NCBI RefSeq assembly: GCF_000429505.1
Contig: NZ_AUBZ01000001.1
Span: forward strand, 1 to 64,000
Length of the DNA stretch: 64,000 nucleotides
Source: Aliagarivorans taiwanensis DSM 22990
Lineage (GTDB): Bacteria; Pseudomonadota; Gammaproteobacteria; Enterobacterales; Celerinatantimonadaceae
Direction: 5' to 3'
This document shows, in pieces, positions 15,437-24,693 of this stretch (the stretch's first letter is position 1; every line of letters begins with the position of its first letter). The position numbers were made by a program, and so were the translations under genes. Under the pieces are notes generated by a model. The model searched no databases and was not told the DNA's origin. It was given only the letters and a program-made list of their open reading frames with translations.

Positions 15437-17539
15437 CTAAAAGCGTACTTTTAGCAGCTCAAAGCCATCGGCATCTTGCTCATTCAGCGCTTCGATTTGC
15501 GGGCGTGCATCCACAAACTCTAAGGCTAAGGGCGAAGATTTCAGCTGTACGTTGCCCGGCTTAATGCCACTCTCACCCAAGGTCAGCTTCCAGTTCTCTT
15601 GCAGCTTGAAGCGGATGATGCCGTCGCTCGCTTGCGCCTGCTCACCCAGAGACTCTAGGTAACCTTGTACGTGGTTACGGGTCTCTTCTGGGTCTTCGTA
15701 AACAATCACCTCGCTGGTGATGCCTGGGAAGTGGCCGCCGCCGCTGGCACGGTAGTTATTGGTCACAATCAGGAACTCTTGCTCCAGCGGCATCGGCTTA
15801 CCCTGATAGCGAACGTTTTGGATACGGCGAGTATCGCGGGCTGGCTCGGCTTGATCGGCGTTGTAACGCGGCTCAACACTTAGGTCGATTTCATAATCGA
15901 TACCAAAGAACACATCGTAGTTGTAGGTCGGGAAGCCTTCGCTCACCAAAGACTGCTCGGCGTCGCCATCAACGATGGTGTTGAACTGCGCTGCCGACAT
16001 CTCCAGCCACTCGATAACCTGCGCACCGTTCATCTTCACCACTTGCAGGGTGTTGGGGTAGATGTACAAGTCCGCCACGTTACTCAGGGTAATCGCGCCA
16101 GCCGCTACGTAGGTGAAATCGCCCGGGCCGTTACGACCACCGCGGAATGGTGCGGCTACCGCCAACAGTGGTAGATCGTTGTCAGCACCAAAAGCACCGT
16201 CGGCAACCAGTTGCTCACCACGCCACATCTGCGCTTCGTTAACTAGCTGTACCGACAGATCAGGACCGGCCAGTGAGAAGAAGCTGTAGATAGGCTGATC
16301 GCTCTGGCCAATTTCGGTGGCCATGTAATCCACGGTGCCTTGGTGGGCCTCTTCTACCTGCTCGATGATCTCAGCCGACTCGTGCTCTACGCCTGCGGTA
16401 TCGTCGATATCCATCAGGTGCACATCAGCGGCAGCAATCTCAAAGCTGGCTTGATCGCCTTGGATGGTTACGTTCAGGCTCAGATCAATCACGCCCAATT
16501 TGTTACCCCAAAAGCCAGGCATAACCGATGGCGTACCATGCAGGGTACCGGCTTCAATATCAGCGCCTGGGTAGCCTTCGAAGCCAGCACTTGGGAAGTC
16601 GAGGTGGTCGTGGCCGAACATAATCGCGTCGATGCCATCTACCTGCGCCAACAGGCCAGAAGCGTTCTCGATGTAGTCGTAGCTGTACTCTTCAAAGCTC
16701 AAGTGGGCACTGCCACTTAGACCTGAGTGCGGCACGGCGATAACGATATCGGCGCCGTTGGCGCGCATCTCAGGAACGAAATGCTCAGCGGCTTTAACGA
16801 TATCGGCAACCTGCACCTGACACTCAAGGTGAGTCTTGTCCCAGCCCATGATCATCGGCGGCACAAAGCCAATCACGCCCACGTGCATGGTCACCTCAAC
16901 ACCGCCGTCGGTGATGTAGGTTTTTGGCACAATTACATAAGGCTGGTAGTACGGCGTTTCGTTCTCGAAGAAGGCGTCGTAGTTGCCGTTGTAGTGATCA
17001 TCCAGCGCGGTTAGGCAGTTGCCGTTTTCATCAACTTCAGCACCCTCAAACTGGAACACGTTAGCGCTGATATAAGGGAACTCAGCACCTTCGATGGAGG
17101 CATCGAGAAACTCCAGGCCGAAGTTAAACTCGTGGTTACCCATGTTGCCCACGTCAAAGCCAACCAGGTTCATCGCCTTGTAAATCGGGTGAGTGTTCTT
17201 AGCCAGCCACTCGGTACCCAGCTGCTTGGCCACGTAGTCACCAAATGGCGCGCCCTGGATAAGGTCGCCGTTATCCACCAAGAAGTGGTTGGCTTGCTCG
17301 GTGCGGGCTTGCTCAATCACCAAGGCGGTGCGCGAGAAACCGAAACGAGGGTCTTCCTGACCGGTAAAGTAGTTGAAACTGCGCATATTGGCATGGATGT
17401 CGGTTGTTTCCATCAATCGCAGAGTCATGGTATCGCTTTGTGGAGCGTCCTCTTGTTGGGCACAGGCTGCCAACAAGCCACCGGATACCAGCACTGCACT
17501 TACGCGCAGGCCGTTAATCAAGGAAGTCTGTTTAGTCAT
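15437..17539 (-). CDS. 2',3'-cyclic-nucleotide 2'-phosphodiesterase/3'-nucleotidase, lipoprotein, copy 3
   Basis: This is the third 700-residue paralogue, with lipobox LAAC (Cys26) and the linker AQQEDAPQSD. It has the complete metallophosphatase set (TTDIHANM, DNGDLIQGAPFGDY, GNHEFNFG, VPHSGLSGS, GHDHLDFP) and a C-terminal nucleotidase domain. It differs from copies 1 and 2 mainly in the linker, the 360-400 region (THLECQ is shared, DDTAGVEHESAEI is its own) and the tail EQDADGFELLKVRF. It lies 107 bases downstream of queE on the same strand, but with its own leader, so co-transcription with queC-queE is possible but not evident. Confidence 0.88.
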   Translation of the reverse strand: MTKQTSLINGLRVSAVLVSGGLLAACAQQEDAPQSDTMTLRLMETTDIHANMRSFNYFTGQEDPRFGFSRTALVIEQARTEQANHFLVDNGDLIQGAPFGDYVAKQLGTEWLAKNTHPIYKAMNLVGFDVGNMGNHEFNFGLEFLDASIEGAEFPYISANVFQFEGAEVDENGNCLTALDDHYNGNYDAFFENETPYYQPYVIVPKTYITDGGVEVTMHVGVIGFVPPMIMGWDKTHLECQVQVADIVKAAEHFVPEMRANGADIVIAVPHSGLSGSAHLSFEEYSYDYIENASGLLAQVDGIDAIMFGHDHLDFPSAGFEGYPGADIEAGTLHGTPSVMPGFWGNKLGVIDLSLNVTIQGDQASFEIAAADVHLMDIDDTAGVEHESAEIIEQVEEAHQGTVDYMATEIGQSDQPIYSFFSLAGPDLSVQLVNEAQMWRGEQLVADGAFGADNDLPLLAVAAPFRGGRNGPGDFTYVAAGAITLSNVADLYIYPNTLQVVKMNGAQVIEWLEMSAAQFNTIVDGDAEQSLVSEGFPTYNYDVFFGIDYEIDLSVEPRYNADQAEPARDTRRIQNVRYQGKPMPLEQEFLIVTNNYRASGGGHFPGITSEVIVYEDPEETRNHVQGYLESLGEQAQASDGIIRFKLQENWKLTLGESGIKPGNVQLKSSPLALEFVDARPQIEALNEQDADGFELLKVRF

Positions 17540-17646
17540 AGCTTCTTATTTGAGTTGAGGTGAAGGTTGGAGAAGTATGGCAGCAGCTTTCAACCTTCGC
17601 GAAGCTACTACCTGAGAATCTAAGGATTGGTAACCCGACGAGCTCA

Positions 17647-18291
17647 CTACTCGATACCCACTATCTTGTGCATCTGCATGCTGAGGCGCCACTGCGGGTG
17701 AGTCAGGCAGTACTGCAAGGTGGCTTGCAAGTTCTGGTTGGCCAGTCCACCGATCACGGTTTCGTCTTTGGCTTGCAAGTAAAAGTAGTCAAAGTCCAGC
17801 CCGGCAAAGTCTTGTGGCTGATTTTCCGCTTGCGGGTAGATGAGTTTGAGCTCGTGGCCGCTGCGCTGCTTAAGCTCGCAGCCCGCCTTGGGGCTAACGC
17901 ATAGCCAATCGATGCCCGCTGGCGCTTCGATGGTGCCATTGGTTTCCACCGCCACTTCAAAGCCGCGCGCATGGAAGGCCTCGATAAGCGCATCATCGAG
18001 CTGCATCAGCGGCTCACCGCCGGTGCACACCACATAGGGTTTGCCCGGGTTGCCTTCGGGCCACAGAGCGGCGACCGCATCGGCCACCTCGGCGGCGTGG
18101 CGGAACTTGCCACCATTGTTACCATCGGTACCGACAAAGTCGGTATCGCAGAAGCGGCACTGAGCATTGGCTCGGCCGCTCTCTTTGCCGTTCCACAGGT
18201 TGCAGCCACTGAAGCGACAGAACACGCTAGGGCGACCGGCTTGTGCCCCCTCCCCTTGCAGGGAGTAGAACATCTCTTTGACCAGATACAT
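17647..18291 (-). CDS. queE: 7-carboxy-7-deazaguanine synthase
   Basis: This is a radical-SAM enzyme of queuosine biosynthesis that converts 6-carboxy-tetrahydropterin to 7-carboxy-7-deazaguanine. The 214-residue protein has the short E. coli-type form with an expanded cluster loop: CNLWNGKESGRANAQCRFC replaces the plain CxxxCxxC. FYSLQGEG at the start and CTGGEPLMQ (SAM-binding GGE) are typical, as are ETNGTIEAP and SPKAGCE. Its ATG overlaps the queC stop (TAATG), so the two are co-translated. The product is handed to QueC. Confidence 0.95.
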   Translation of the reverse strand: MYLVKEMFYSLQGEGAQAGRPSVFCRFSGCNLWNGKESGRANAQCRFCDTDFVGTDGNNGGKFRHAAEVADAVAALWPEGNPGKPYVVCTGGEPLMQLDDALIEAFHARGFEVAVETNGTIEAPAGIDWLCVSPKAGCELKQRSGHELKLIYPQAENQPQDFAGLDFDYFYLQAKDETVIGGLANQNLQATLQYCLTHPQWRLSMQMHKIVGIE

Positions 18292-18956
18292 TAGGCGCTC
18301 TCGTACTCAAGCGGGTCGCTAAGGCCAAGGGTAGCGAAGGCCTCGAGGCGCTCATTGCACGAACCGCACTTACCGCAGGCTTTTTCGCGGCCGTTATAGC
18401 AGGTCCAGGTCTTGCCGTAGTCGAGCTGCATCGCCACACCGGCGCGCAGGATGTCGATCTTGTCTTGATAGAGGAAGGGGCTGTAGACCTTAACCGGCTC
18501 ATAGTTGGCGATTTGGCTAACCGCATTCATCGCTTCGACAAACTCTGGGCGGCAGTCCGGGTAGATCTCATGGTCGCCAGAGTGGGCGCCGTAGTACACC
18601 GAGTCGGCGCCAATCGATACTGCGTAGCCAATTGCCAGTGACAGCAAGATCATATTGCGGTTCGGCACCACGGTGGATTTCATATTGTCAGAGGCGTAGT
18701 GGCCTTCTGCCACCTCGATATCGTCGCTGGTTAGCGACGAGCCTTGCAGCAATTGGTTAATGGCACTGATATCGTTGATCAGATGCGGAATACCCAGCTC
18801 TTTGCACACCGCTTTGGCGTACTCCAGCTCTTTGGAATGGCGTTGCCCATAGTTAAAACTCAAGGCATGCACGTCTTTGCCATCTTGTATCGCCTGATGC
18901 AATACAGTAAATGAGTCCATTCCACCGGAATAAACTACGACTGCTTTCTCTGCCAT
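18291..18956 (-). CDS. queC: 7-cyano-7-deazaguanine (preQ0) synthase
   Basis: This ATP-dependent ligase makes preQ0 from 7-carboxy-7-deazaguanine and ammonia, the step after QueE. The 221-residue protein has the PP-loop SGGMDS at residues 10-15, [19 protein letters not shown] and a C-terminal zinc site [14 protein letters not shown] with an extra Cys upstream ([13 protein letters not shown]). It is the first gene of queC-queE. I found no convincing preQ1 riboswitch in the 250 bases upstream. Confidence 0.96.
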   Translation of the reverse strand: MAEKAVVVYSGGMDSFTVLHQAIQDGKDVHALSFNYGQRHSKELEYAKAVCKELGIPHLINDISAINQLLQGSSLTSDDIEVAEGHYASDNMKSTVVPNRNMILLSLAIGYAVSIGADSVYYGAHSGDHEIYPDCRPEFVEAMNAVSQIANYEPVKVYSPFLYQDKIDILRAGVAMQLDYGKTWTCYNGREKACGKCGSCNERLEAFATLGLSDPLEYESA

Positions 18957-19212
18957 TCCACTCTCTCGCTCTCGTCAATTTCGGGCGGGTAATTTACACC
19001 AAGTTGCAGACGACCCCAAGTGATATTGCTGTCGTCGCGGATGTTGGCGTTGAAGCTAAACGCTAACAGTGTAGCCAAGCGAAGCGAATACTCTGCGCTT
19101 AAGCCTAAAAAGCAAAATCACGGCCGCAGCCAAAATCGCAAGATTTGCCAATTATTGCCGATTGGCTGGCGCTAACCTGAGCATATCCAAGTTCAGCAAT
19201 AAGGCCCGCACC

Positions 19213-20592
19213 ATGAGTAACTTATCCATCGCTCCAAGCAAAATTGATGGCGATCTAACTGGCCTGTTTACAAGGCAAATCTGGCAGGGCTGTTGGCCCA
19301 ATCTCATGGAGGATGCGCTTAGGATTGAACACATCGGTGATCAGCACGCCACCCTACGTTATTGGCACAACCTGGCTGCCAGTGAAGCCACCGCCGACAC
19401 CGGCCAGGAAGTGACAGTCCGCGTTATTGAACGCTCGCCCCTGCAGCTTGCGTGGGAGATCAGCGAGCCGTTTGCAGCGGCTATCCAGCTCATCCATTTG
19501 CCCGATAGCGACGAGCTGTTGCTCACGCTTAGCTCGCCGCAGCTTTGCGATAACAACCTGATGACAAAAGTAGAGTTCGCAGCGCCGCGCCCTGTCGGGT
19601 GTCTACCCAACGCGCTAACTGCTATGCTGGGCAGCATTCCTGTACAGCTCCGCTGGCACGCGCCTGATGCCAAGCAGGTCTCGCTGGCCGGCGAAATGAA
19701 CGATTGGCAAGCCCACAGCCTGCCCTTTGCCAAGACTAATGACAGCGACTGGCTGCTTCAGCTATACCTTCAGCCGGGCACGTGGGCCTATAAGATTGTG
19801 CAAGACGGACAGTGGCAGCTCGATACCCAAAACCATGCCGCAACGGTTGAAGGCTCTGAAGGAGCAAACTCACAGTTATCCGTCGGCCCGCTTGATAATC
19901 GGTATGAGCCACTCTCAAAACCCAGCAAGCGCGGCAGCCTAAGCAGTCACAAGCTGGCAAATAGTGACGGAAAGATGCGTCAGATAGAGGTCTATCGCCC
20001 GGCGGGCAGCGAAGGTAAAACTCTGCCATGGCTATTGGCGCTGCATGCCCAAGGCGGGAATCGCAACCAGTGGTTTGCCGAGGGCCAAGTCGATATCTTG
20101 CTGGATAGACTGATTGCGCAAGGTGAGCTACCGCCAGTCGCGCTGGTCACCCTCGATGCCGGCGACAGTTACTATCTAGGTGATGTGGAGCGCTTTATTA
20201 TCGAGCAGCTACTCCCCTCAGCCAGCCAGTGGGGATTAAGCCAAGGCCCACGCCAACGCGGCTTGATCGGCGTATCCATGGGCGGTTTTGGCGCGCATTA
20301 CCTCAGTTACCGCTACCCAGATAGGTTTGCGGCAGCGGCATCCCTGTCCGGCTACTTTGGTCTGCGAGAAGCGGCGCAGGTCGTCGAAGCTTACCCAAGC
20401 GAGCACGCACCACACATCCACTACTACTGCGGTGAGCAAGATGCCGTCAGTTATGCCTGTAATCGCCAGTTAGAGTTGCTTTGCCAAGGGCTGGCGGCGA
20501 ATTTTGCGTTCAGCGCAGGGGGGCATAACTGGCACTATTGGCGGAGGTTACTGCCAGAGGCTACCAAGCGGCTAGTAAAAGAAGTAGGGTAG
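19213..20592 (+). CDS. enterochelin-esterase-like (Fes/esterase D) protein with an E-set domain
   Basis: This 459-residue, probably cytoplasmic, serine hydrolase has an N-terminal region of about 130 residues of unknown kind. It is followed by a CBM48/AMPK-like E-set domain (about 135-215: VSLAGEMNDWQAHSLPF, GTWAYKIVQDGQWQLD) and an alpha/beta-hydrolase with nucleophile elbow GVSMGGFGAHY and final histidine in AGGHNWHYW. This order is shared with Fes-type esterases, which cleave ferric siderophores, but also with sugar-ester hydrolases. No siderophore gene is near, so the substrate is unknown. ATG 19,213 is preferred to an in-frame TTG at 19,162. Confidence 0.75.
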   Translation: MSNLSIAPSKIDGDLTGLFTRQIWQGCWPNLMEDALRIEHIGDQHATLRYWHNLAASEATADTGQEVTVRVIERSPLQLAWEISEPFAAAIQLIHLPDSDELLLTLSSPQLCDNNLMTKVEFAAPRPVGCLPNALTAMLGSIPVQLRWHAPDAKQVSLAGEMNDWQAHSLPFAKTNDSDWLLQLYLQPGTWAYKIVQDGQWQLDTQNHAATVEGSEGANSQLSVGPLDNRYEPLSKPSKRGSLSSHKLANSDGKMRQIEVYRPAGSEGKTLPWLLALHAQGGNRNQWFAEGQVDILLDRLIAQGELPPVALVTLDAGDSYYLGDVERFIIEQLLPSASQWGLSQGPRQRGLIGVSMGGFGAHYLSYRYPDRFAAAASLSGYFGLREAAQVVEAYPSEHAPHIHYYCGEQDAVSYACNRQLELLCQGLAANFAFSAGGHNWHYWRRLLPEATKRLVKEVG

Positions 20593-20618
20593 ATGTGAGT
20601 TAGGCGCGTTGTAAAACG

Positions 20619-20646
20619 CAAAAAAAGCCCGGTAAAAACCGGGCTA
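20619..20646 (-). terminator. intrinsic terminator of the doxX-like gene
   Basis: The stem AGCCCGGT-AAAA-ACCGGGCT has a run of seven As on its left, which becomes the U tract for leftward transcripts. It lies between the convergent esterase and DoxX genes. Confidence 0.88.
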
Positions 20647-20701
20647 AGCTGCTCACAGCAAACACAACATAGGAAACTTGAGTTGATTAATTGTCTAGGG
20701 G

Positions 20702-21121
20702 CTAAGCGCTGCGCTTACCAAACACCAAGGCGTCCAGTGACCAACGGCCTGCGCCGGTAATCAGCAGTTGCAGGGAAGCCACCAGAATCAACAACTGGAA
20801 CTCCATGCCCTTAAAGCCCTGCCCCAGGTGCACATTGACGATGGCCACCAGCATAATCACCGCGCAGTTTAGCGCCGCCAAGCGGGTCGCCAAGCCTGCG
20901 GCAATCAAGATGCCGCCAATCACCTCGCCATAGGCCGCCAAATAGGCAAGCAAGGTGGCGGGCTCAAGGCCGATTTTTTGGAAAAAGCCGATGGTGCCTT
21001 CAATGCCGGTGACTTTACCCCAGCCATGGAATACGAAGATGGCGCCCAGCATCAGGCGGATAAGCAGGTCGACCGACCAAGAAGTGTTAGCCGCAAACAG
21101 GCGGCGGATGCTTGCATTCAC
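20702..21121 (-). CDS. DoxX family membrane protein
   Basis: This 139-residue membrane protein has four hydrophobic helices and the DoxX signature: LLIRLMLGAIFVFHGWGKVTG, GFFQKIGLEPATLLAYLAAYGEVIGGILIAAGLATRLAAL, VNVHLGQGFKGMEFQLLILVASLQLLITGAG. GTG at 21,121 is the likely start, with AAGGAGG seven bases upstream; the longer frame begins at a TTG without a site. DoxX proteins are linked to redox or sulfur metabolism in some organisms, but the family is broad. The gene is single. Confidence 0.85.
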   Translation of the reverse strand: MNASIRRLFAANTSWSVDLLIRLMLGAIFVFHGWGKVTGIEGTIGFFQKIGLEPATLLAYLAAYGEVIGGILIAAGLATRLAALNCAVIMLVAIVNVHLGQGFKGMEFQLLILVASLQLLITGAGRWSLDALVFGKRSA

Positions 21122-21252
21122 GTGTTGTCCTCCTTTACACGAATGCAATCATAGTAAGTGGCGAAGAGTTTGCGCTCAAGTTGCCATATTGTAAATTAAT
21201 GTAATCTTATCAATGAATTATATTAACAATATATACAGAAGAGGTTTTGTTG

Positions 21253-21275
21253 ATAGCGCCCAGAGCGGGCGCTAT
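21253..21275 (-). terminator. hairpin after the DASS operon
   Basis: A nine-pair stem ATAGCGCCC-AGAGC-GGGCGCTAT lies about 55 bases after the receiver gene. Neither strand has a good T run, so it may be a weak terminator or an mRNA-stabilising hairpin. Confidence 0.4.
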
Positions 21276-21328
21276 TGTCGGATACTGCGCATCGTTTTAG
21301 CGCAGCTCGCTTTGGTAAAAACGCGCTC

Positions 21329-21802
21329 TTAGTGCAGGCGAGACAATACCACAGCGTTGTCCAGTTGCTCGCTCCAAGGCTGGTAGTCGAGGCCCTGATC
21401 AAAGATGTACTCGGTAATCAAAGTACGTGCAGTAGCAAGCAGTACATCGGCTTTCCATGGCTTCTCGAAGTAGCTTTCAATGCGCGCACGGTTGATTGCG
21501 GCAATGGTGTCCTGATGAGTCGCTTGACCCGTTAGCAGGATCTTCTTGGTCTTGGCAAAGCGGTTGTCGTCGGAGATCTCGGTGAGCAGCTCCACACCGG
21601 TTTTACCCGGCATTACGTGGTCTGAGATAACCAGAGCGATGTGCTGACCTTCGGCATCCAGCTCGTCCATCAGTTCCAGTGCCTCATCGGCTGACTCGCA
21701 CTCTTCGATCTGAAACAGATCAGACAGCGCAGACAAGTCTTTGGATACCGCGCTTAAGACTTCCCGTTGATCATCCACGCAAATAATGTTGATTTTTTCC
21801 AT
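21329..21802 (-). CDS. response regulator, receiver domain with short C-terminal tail
   Basis: This 157-residue protein is essentially a CheY-like receiver: VDDQ at the N-terminus, phospho-acceptor in VISDHVMPGKTG, T in LLTGQATHQD and K in YFEKPWKAD. The last 35 residues (TLITEYIFDQGLDYQPW) carry no DNA-binding domain, so it probably acts through a partner protein. I chose ATG 21,802 because GAGGT lies seven bases before it; ATG 21,808 has the site too close. It is the last gene of the transporter-kinase-regulator operon. Confidence 0.85.
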   Translation of the reverse strand: MEKINIICVDDQREVLSAVSKDLSALSDLFQIEECESADEALELMDELDAEGQHIALVISDHVMPGKTGVELLTEISDDNRFAKTKKILLTGQATHQDTIAAINRARIESYFEKPWKADVLLATARTLITEYIFDQGLDYQPWSEQLDNAVVLSRLH

Positions 21803-21811
21803 AACCATACC

Positions 21812-23149
21812 TCAAGCGATTGGTAGTTTAATTCTGAATTTGGTCTTCTCGGCATCACTTTTCAGTGCAATCGAACCGCCGTAGCTATGCACGATGCGCT
21901 GCACAATCGACAGCCCGAGACCCAAACCAAAAGAGAGTCCACCTTTCTTGGTGGTGAAATTCGGTTGAAACACCTTGCGGCGGGTCTGCTCATCAATGGC
22001 AGGCCCGTTGTTGGAGATAGAGACGACCAAGCGGTTTTTATAGTAGCTGGTGACAATCTCCAGCTGCGGCTCGGCCACGTGCTCCATTGCATCGCAGGCG
22101 TTTTTAATAATGTTTACCCAAACCTGCACTAACTCGGTAGCGCTGGCATTGATCTTGGGCAAGACCGCTGGACGTAGCACCACATTCACCCGCCGCAGGT
22201 TGCTTTGCAGCAGGGCCAGCGACTTATGGATGGTGTCGTTGACATCCAGATCGGGCTGCTTGGCCTGATCGCCGCCGCCCAGTTGCTTAACCGAGCGAAC
22301 AATCGATGCCGCATGCTTGGAGGCCAGGCGCATATCATGCAGATCGCGCCCCATCTCCCAAAAGTGCAGCGACTGCTCGATGTCGTTAAACCACTCACGA
22401 CTCACCTCGCCTTCCGGCACCGCCTTGGCCAGTTGCTTGGCGGTATCGCGGTCTAGCTTGTAGCTCTCGAGCAGTTGCTTGGCGCGCTTACGCACCTCCG
22501 ACGAGGAGCTGGACTGGCCCACCGCAACGCCCAGCTCTAAAAAGCCATTGGCCTCTGGGTGGCTTTCATCCACCAGCTGCCACAGCGCCTCAGCGAGGGT
22601 TTCGGTCTTGCTGCTCAGCACGCCCACCGCGTTATTAAGCTCGTGGGCGATACCGGCCGCCAGCTGACCCAAGGTGGTCATCTGCTCAGCAGCATGCAGC
22701 TTTTGCAGGGCGCGCTCTTTTTCCAGCGCTTGTAGGCCGGTGCGCATCTGGCGCTGGGCCAGCTCGTGCACTACCACCGGGGTGAACTGTTCGCTGAGCG
22801 AGCCATAAACATTAGGCTCGACCGCTTGGGTGGTTTTATTCACCCAAGCCAGCTCACTGTCGGAGTCAGCAATAATGGTGGTGGACGACTCCCAGGTCTT
22901 GGCGAAGTAACTATGTACGCCAAAAAACGCCCCTTCGTGTACCTCGAAGACCTTGGCAGTCAGGTTGCTTTCAGGGTTATGCAAAAACCCTGAAAGCCGG
23001 CCTTTTTTCACCAGAAACAGGCAATCGTTGTATTCGCCTTGCTGCAGCACCGTTTCTCCCGCCTTAACCGTGCGGGTTCGTTCCGCAGTGCTAAAGTAGG
23101 TTTCTTTGATTCGCTGCAGCTGTTGCTGGTGCATGATGTCGTTGTCCAT
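21812..23149 (-). CDS. sensor histidine kinase with N-terminal cyclic-nucleotide-binding domain
   Basis: This soluble 445-residue kinase has a cNMP-binding (CAP-like) domain in residues about 10-125 (VKAGETVLQQGEYNDCLFLV, GAFFGVHSYF) and a coiled-coil linker. The phospho-acceptor is in LGQLAAGIAHELNNAVGVL (about 165-185), and an HATPase domain (VNIIKNACDAM, FSFGLGLGLSIVQRI-like block) ends at residue 445. The usual phosphate-binding signature of cAMP-responsive CAP domains (RxA-type loop) is not evident, so the ligand may differ. It lies between a DASS transporter and a receiver gene, with nine and two bases of spacing. The operon has a CRP site upstream. Confidence 0.87.
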   Translation of the reverse strand: MDNDIMHQQQLQRIKETYFSTAERTRTVKAGETVLQQGEYNDCLFLVKKGRLSGFLHNPESNLTAKVFEVHEGAFFGVHSYFAKTWESSTTIIADSDSELAWVNKTTQAVEPNVYGSLSEQFTPVVVHELAQRQMRTGLQALEKERALQKLHAAEQMTTLGQLAAGIAHELNNAVGVLSSKTETLAEALWQLVDESHPEANGFLELGVAVGQSSSSSEVRKRAKQLLESYKLDRDTAKQLAKAVPEGEVSREWFNDIEQSLHFWEMGRDLHDMRLASKHAASIVRSVKQLGGGDQAKQPDLDVNDTIHKSLALLQSNLRRVNVVLRPAVLPKINASATELVQVWVNIIKNACDAMEHVAEPQLEIVTSYYKNRLVVSISNNGPAIDEQTRRKVFQPNFTTKKGGLSFGLGLGLSIVQRIVHSYGGSIALKSDAEKTKFRIKLPIA

Positions 23150-23158
23150 AGAGCGTGT

Positions 23159-24574
23159 TTAGATGAAGTTCACTAGGTTAAGGATCCACACCATAATAAA
23201 GCTCATCAGCACACCGACAACACCAATAATCACACCCACCTTGGCCATTTGGCTACTTTCCACGTTGCCAGTGGCATGGGCCAGCGCGTTTGGTGGCGTA
23301 GAAATTGGCAAAGACATACCCAGTGATGCAGCGAAGGTCACTACCAGAATCAGGGTAACGCCGCCACCGAATGGCACCAGTGAGCTCATCGACATACCTA
23401 GTGCTGCCATAATTGGCATCAGCAAGTTAGCGGTAGCCGTGTGCGACATAAAGTTAGCCATCAACAGACACAGCGCAGCCGCGCCGCCCAGTACCACAAA
23501 CGGCGAGAAGTTATCGAACGGAATGCTGTTCACCATGAGCTTAGCCAGACCGGTTTGATCCAGAGCCAGACCCAGGGCAATACCACCCGATACCAACCAC
23601 AGCACTTCCCAAGAGATCTTCTTCAGGTCTTCTTTGTTGATAATGCCGGTGGCTGAGAACACCGCTACCGGAATCATCGCGACAACGTAGGAGTTCATGC
23701 CATGGCTTGAGCCCATCAACCACAGCAAGATGGTGGCCGCAAAGGTCACATACACGATGATCGCTTTTGGCGTTTTCAAGAACTTGCCTTTAATGCTCAG
23801 CTCAATCTTGTCTTGTTTGGCCGGGAACATGGCACACATCAGTACCCAGGCAAACACCAGCAAGATAGCGACAAACGGTACGCCGAAGGCCATCCACTCA
23901 CCAAAGCCGATGGCGTTCTCACCCACCAGGTATTTCAGCGCAATCGCGTTGGGCGGGGTGCCGATTGGGGTACCGATACCACCGATGTTGGCGGCAACCG
24001 GGATACTCAGAGCAAATGCCGTTTTACCCGGGTCATCCTTACCGAACAGCACGATAACCGGCGCCAGAATCGACAGCATCATGGCGGTGGTTGCAGTATT
24101 CGACATAAACATCGAGAAGATGGCGGTAATCAGCATCAAACCGAACATCACATACTTGGGGTTGCTACCAAAAGGCTTGAGCAGTACCCGCGCCAAGTTG
24201 ACGTCCAAACGATACTTGGTGGCGGCCATGGCCAGGAAGAATCCGCCCAAGAACAGCATAATGATCGGGCTGGCAAAGGTCGCCATAATCGAGCTAGATG
24301 ACAGCAGCTCACCAAACTCAGGGCTTCCTGCCCCACTTCGGAATAGCGCAATACCTTTGTCAGAGAGCAGCAACAGCTCTAGCACGATGATCACCACCGA
24401 GGTGGCATAGATTGGAATAGGCTCAAGTACCCAGCACAGGGCGGCGAGCAAGAACAGAGCAATTACCCGCTGCTGCAGGATGGTCAAACCTTCAACTGGA
24501 AACGCCGACGCTGGCAACAACAACACCACGAGCGGAATCACTATAGGAAGGAGGTATTTAAAATATTTGCGCAT
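23159..24574 (-). CDS. DASS/SLC13 family anion:sodium symporter
   Basis: This 471-residue inner-membrane carrier of the divalent-anion:sodium symporter family (VcINDY, CitT type) has about 11 TM helices. The first SNT motif is intact (MFMSNTATTAMMLSIL, about 155). The repeat-two copy reads MANFMSHTATANLLMPIM, with His in place of the substrate-contacting Asn. The pre-motif loop IGGIGTPIGTPPNAIAL and its counterpart LGMSLPISTPPNALAHATG form the two sodium/substrate clamshells. Likely substrates are succinate or related di- or tricarboxylates; the His suggests altered specificity. It is first in an operon with a kinase and a receiver protein, under a CRP-type promoter. Confidence 0.93.
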   Translation of the reverse strand: MRKYFKYLLPIVIPLVVLLLPASAFPVEGLTILQQRVIALFLLAALCWVLEPIPIYATSVVIIVLELLLLSDKGIALFRSGAGSPEFGELLSSSSIMATFASPIIMLFLGGFFLAMAATKYRLDVNLARVLLKPFGSNPKYVMFGLMLITAIFSMFMSNTATTAMMLSILAPVIVLFGKDDPGKTAFALSIPVAANIGGIGTPIGTPPNAIALKYLVGENAIGFGEWMAFGVPFVAILLVFAWVLMCAMFPAKQDKIELSIKGKFLKTPKAIIVYVTFAATILLWLMGSSHGMNSYVVAMIPVAVFSATGIINKEDLKKISWEVLWLVSGGIALGLALDQTGLAKLMVNSIPFDNFSPFVVLGGAAALCLLMANFMSHTATANLLMPIMAALGMSMSSLVPFGGGVTLILVVTFAASLGMSLPISTPPNALAHATGNVESSQMAKVGVIIGVVGVLMSFIMVWILNLVNFI

Positions 24575-24693
24575 GTTAACTATATTCCCTTAAACCAAAA
24601 TTCTGTCAGGCTTTGCCATGTCAGCAGATAACACTGAAAGGCTTGCTGTGTCTGGCTCAAGCCGGTGAGCCAAGAGAGGAGATTCAGGCTGTA

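Noticed and set aside
10712-17563. Many open frames of 60-180 codons on the plus strand across the nucleotidase genes
   Set aside because: They repeat in the same position in all three paralogues, opposite well-conserved codons; they are antisense shadows.
18957-19212. A preQ1 riboswitch before queC
   Set aside because: No recognisable pseudoknot stem-loop with the A-rich tail could be found by eye.
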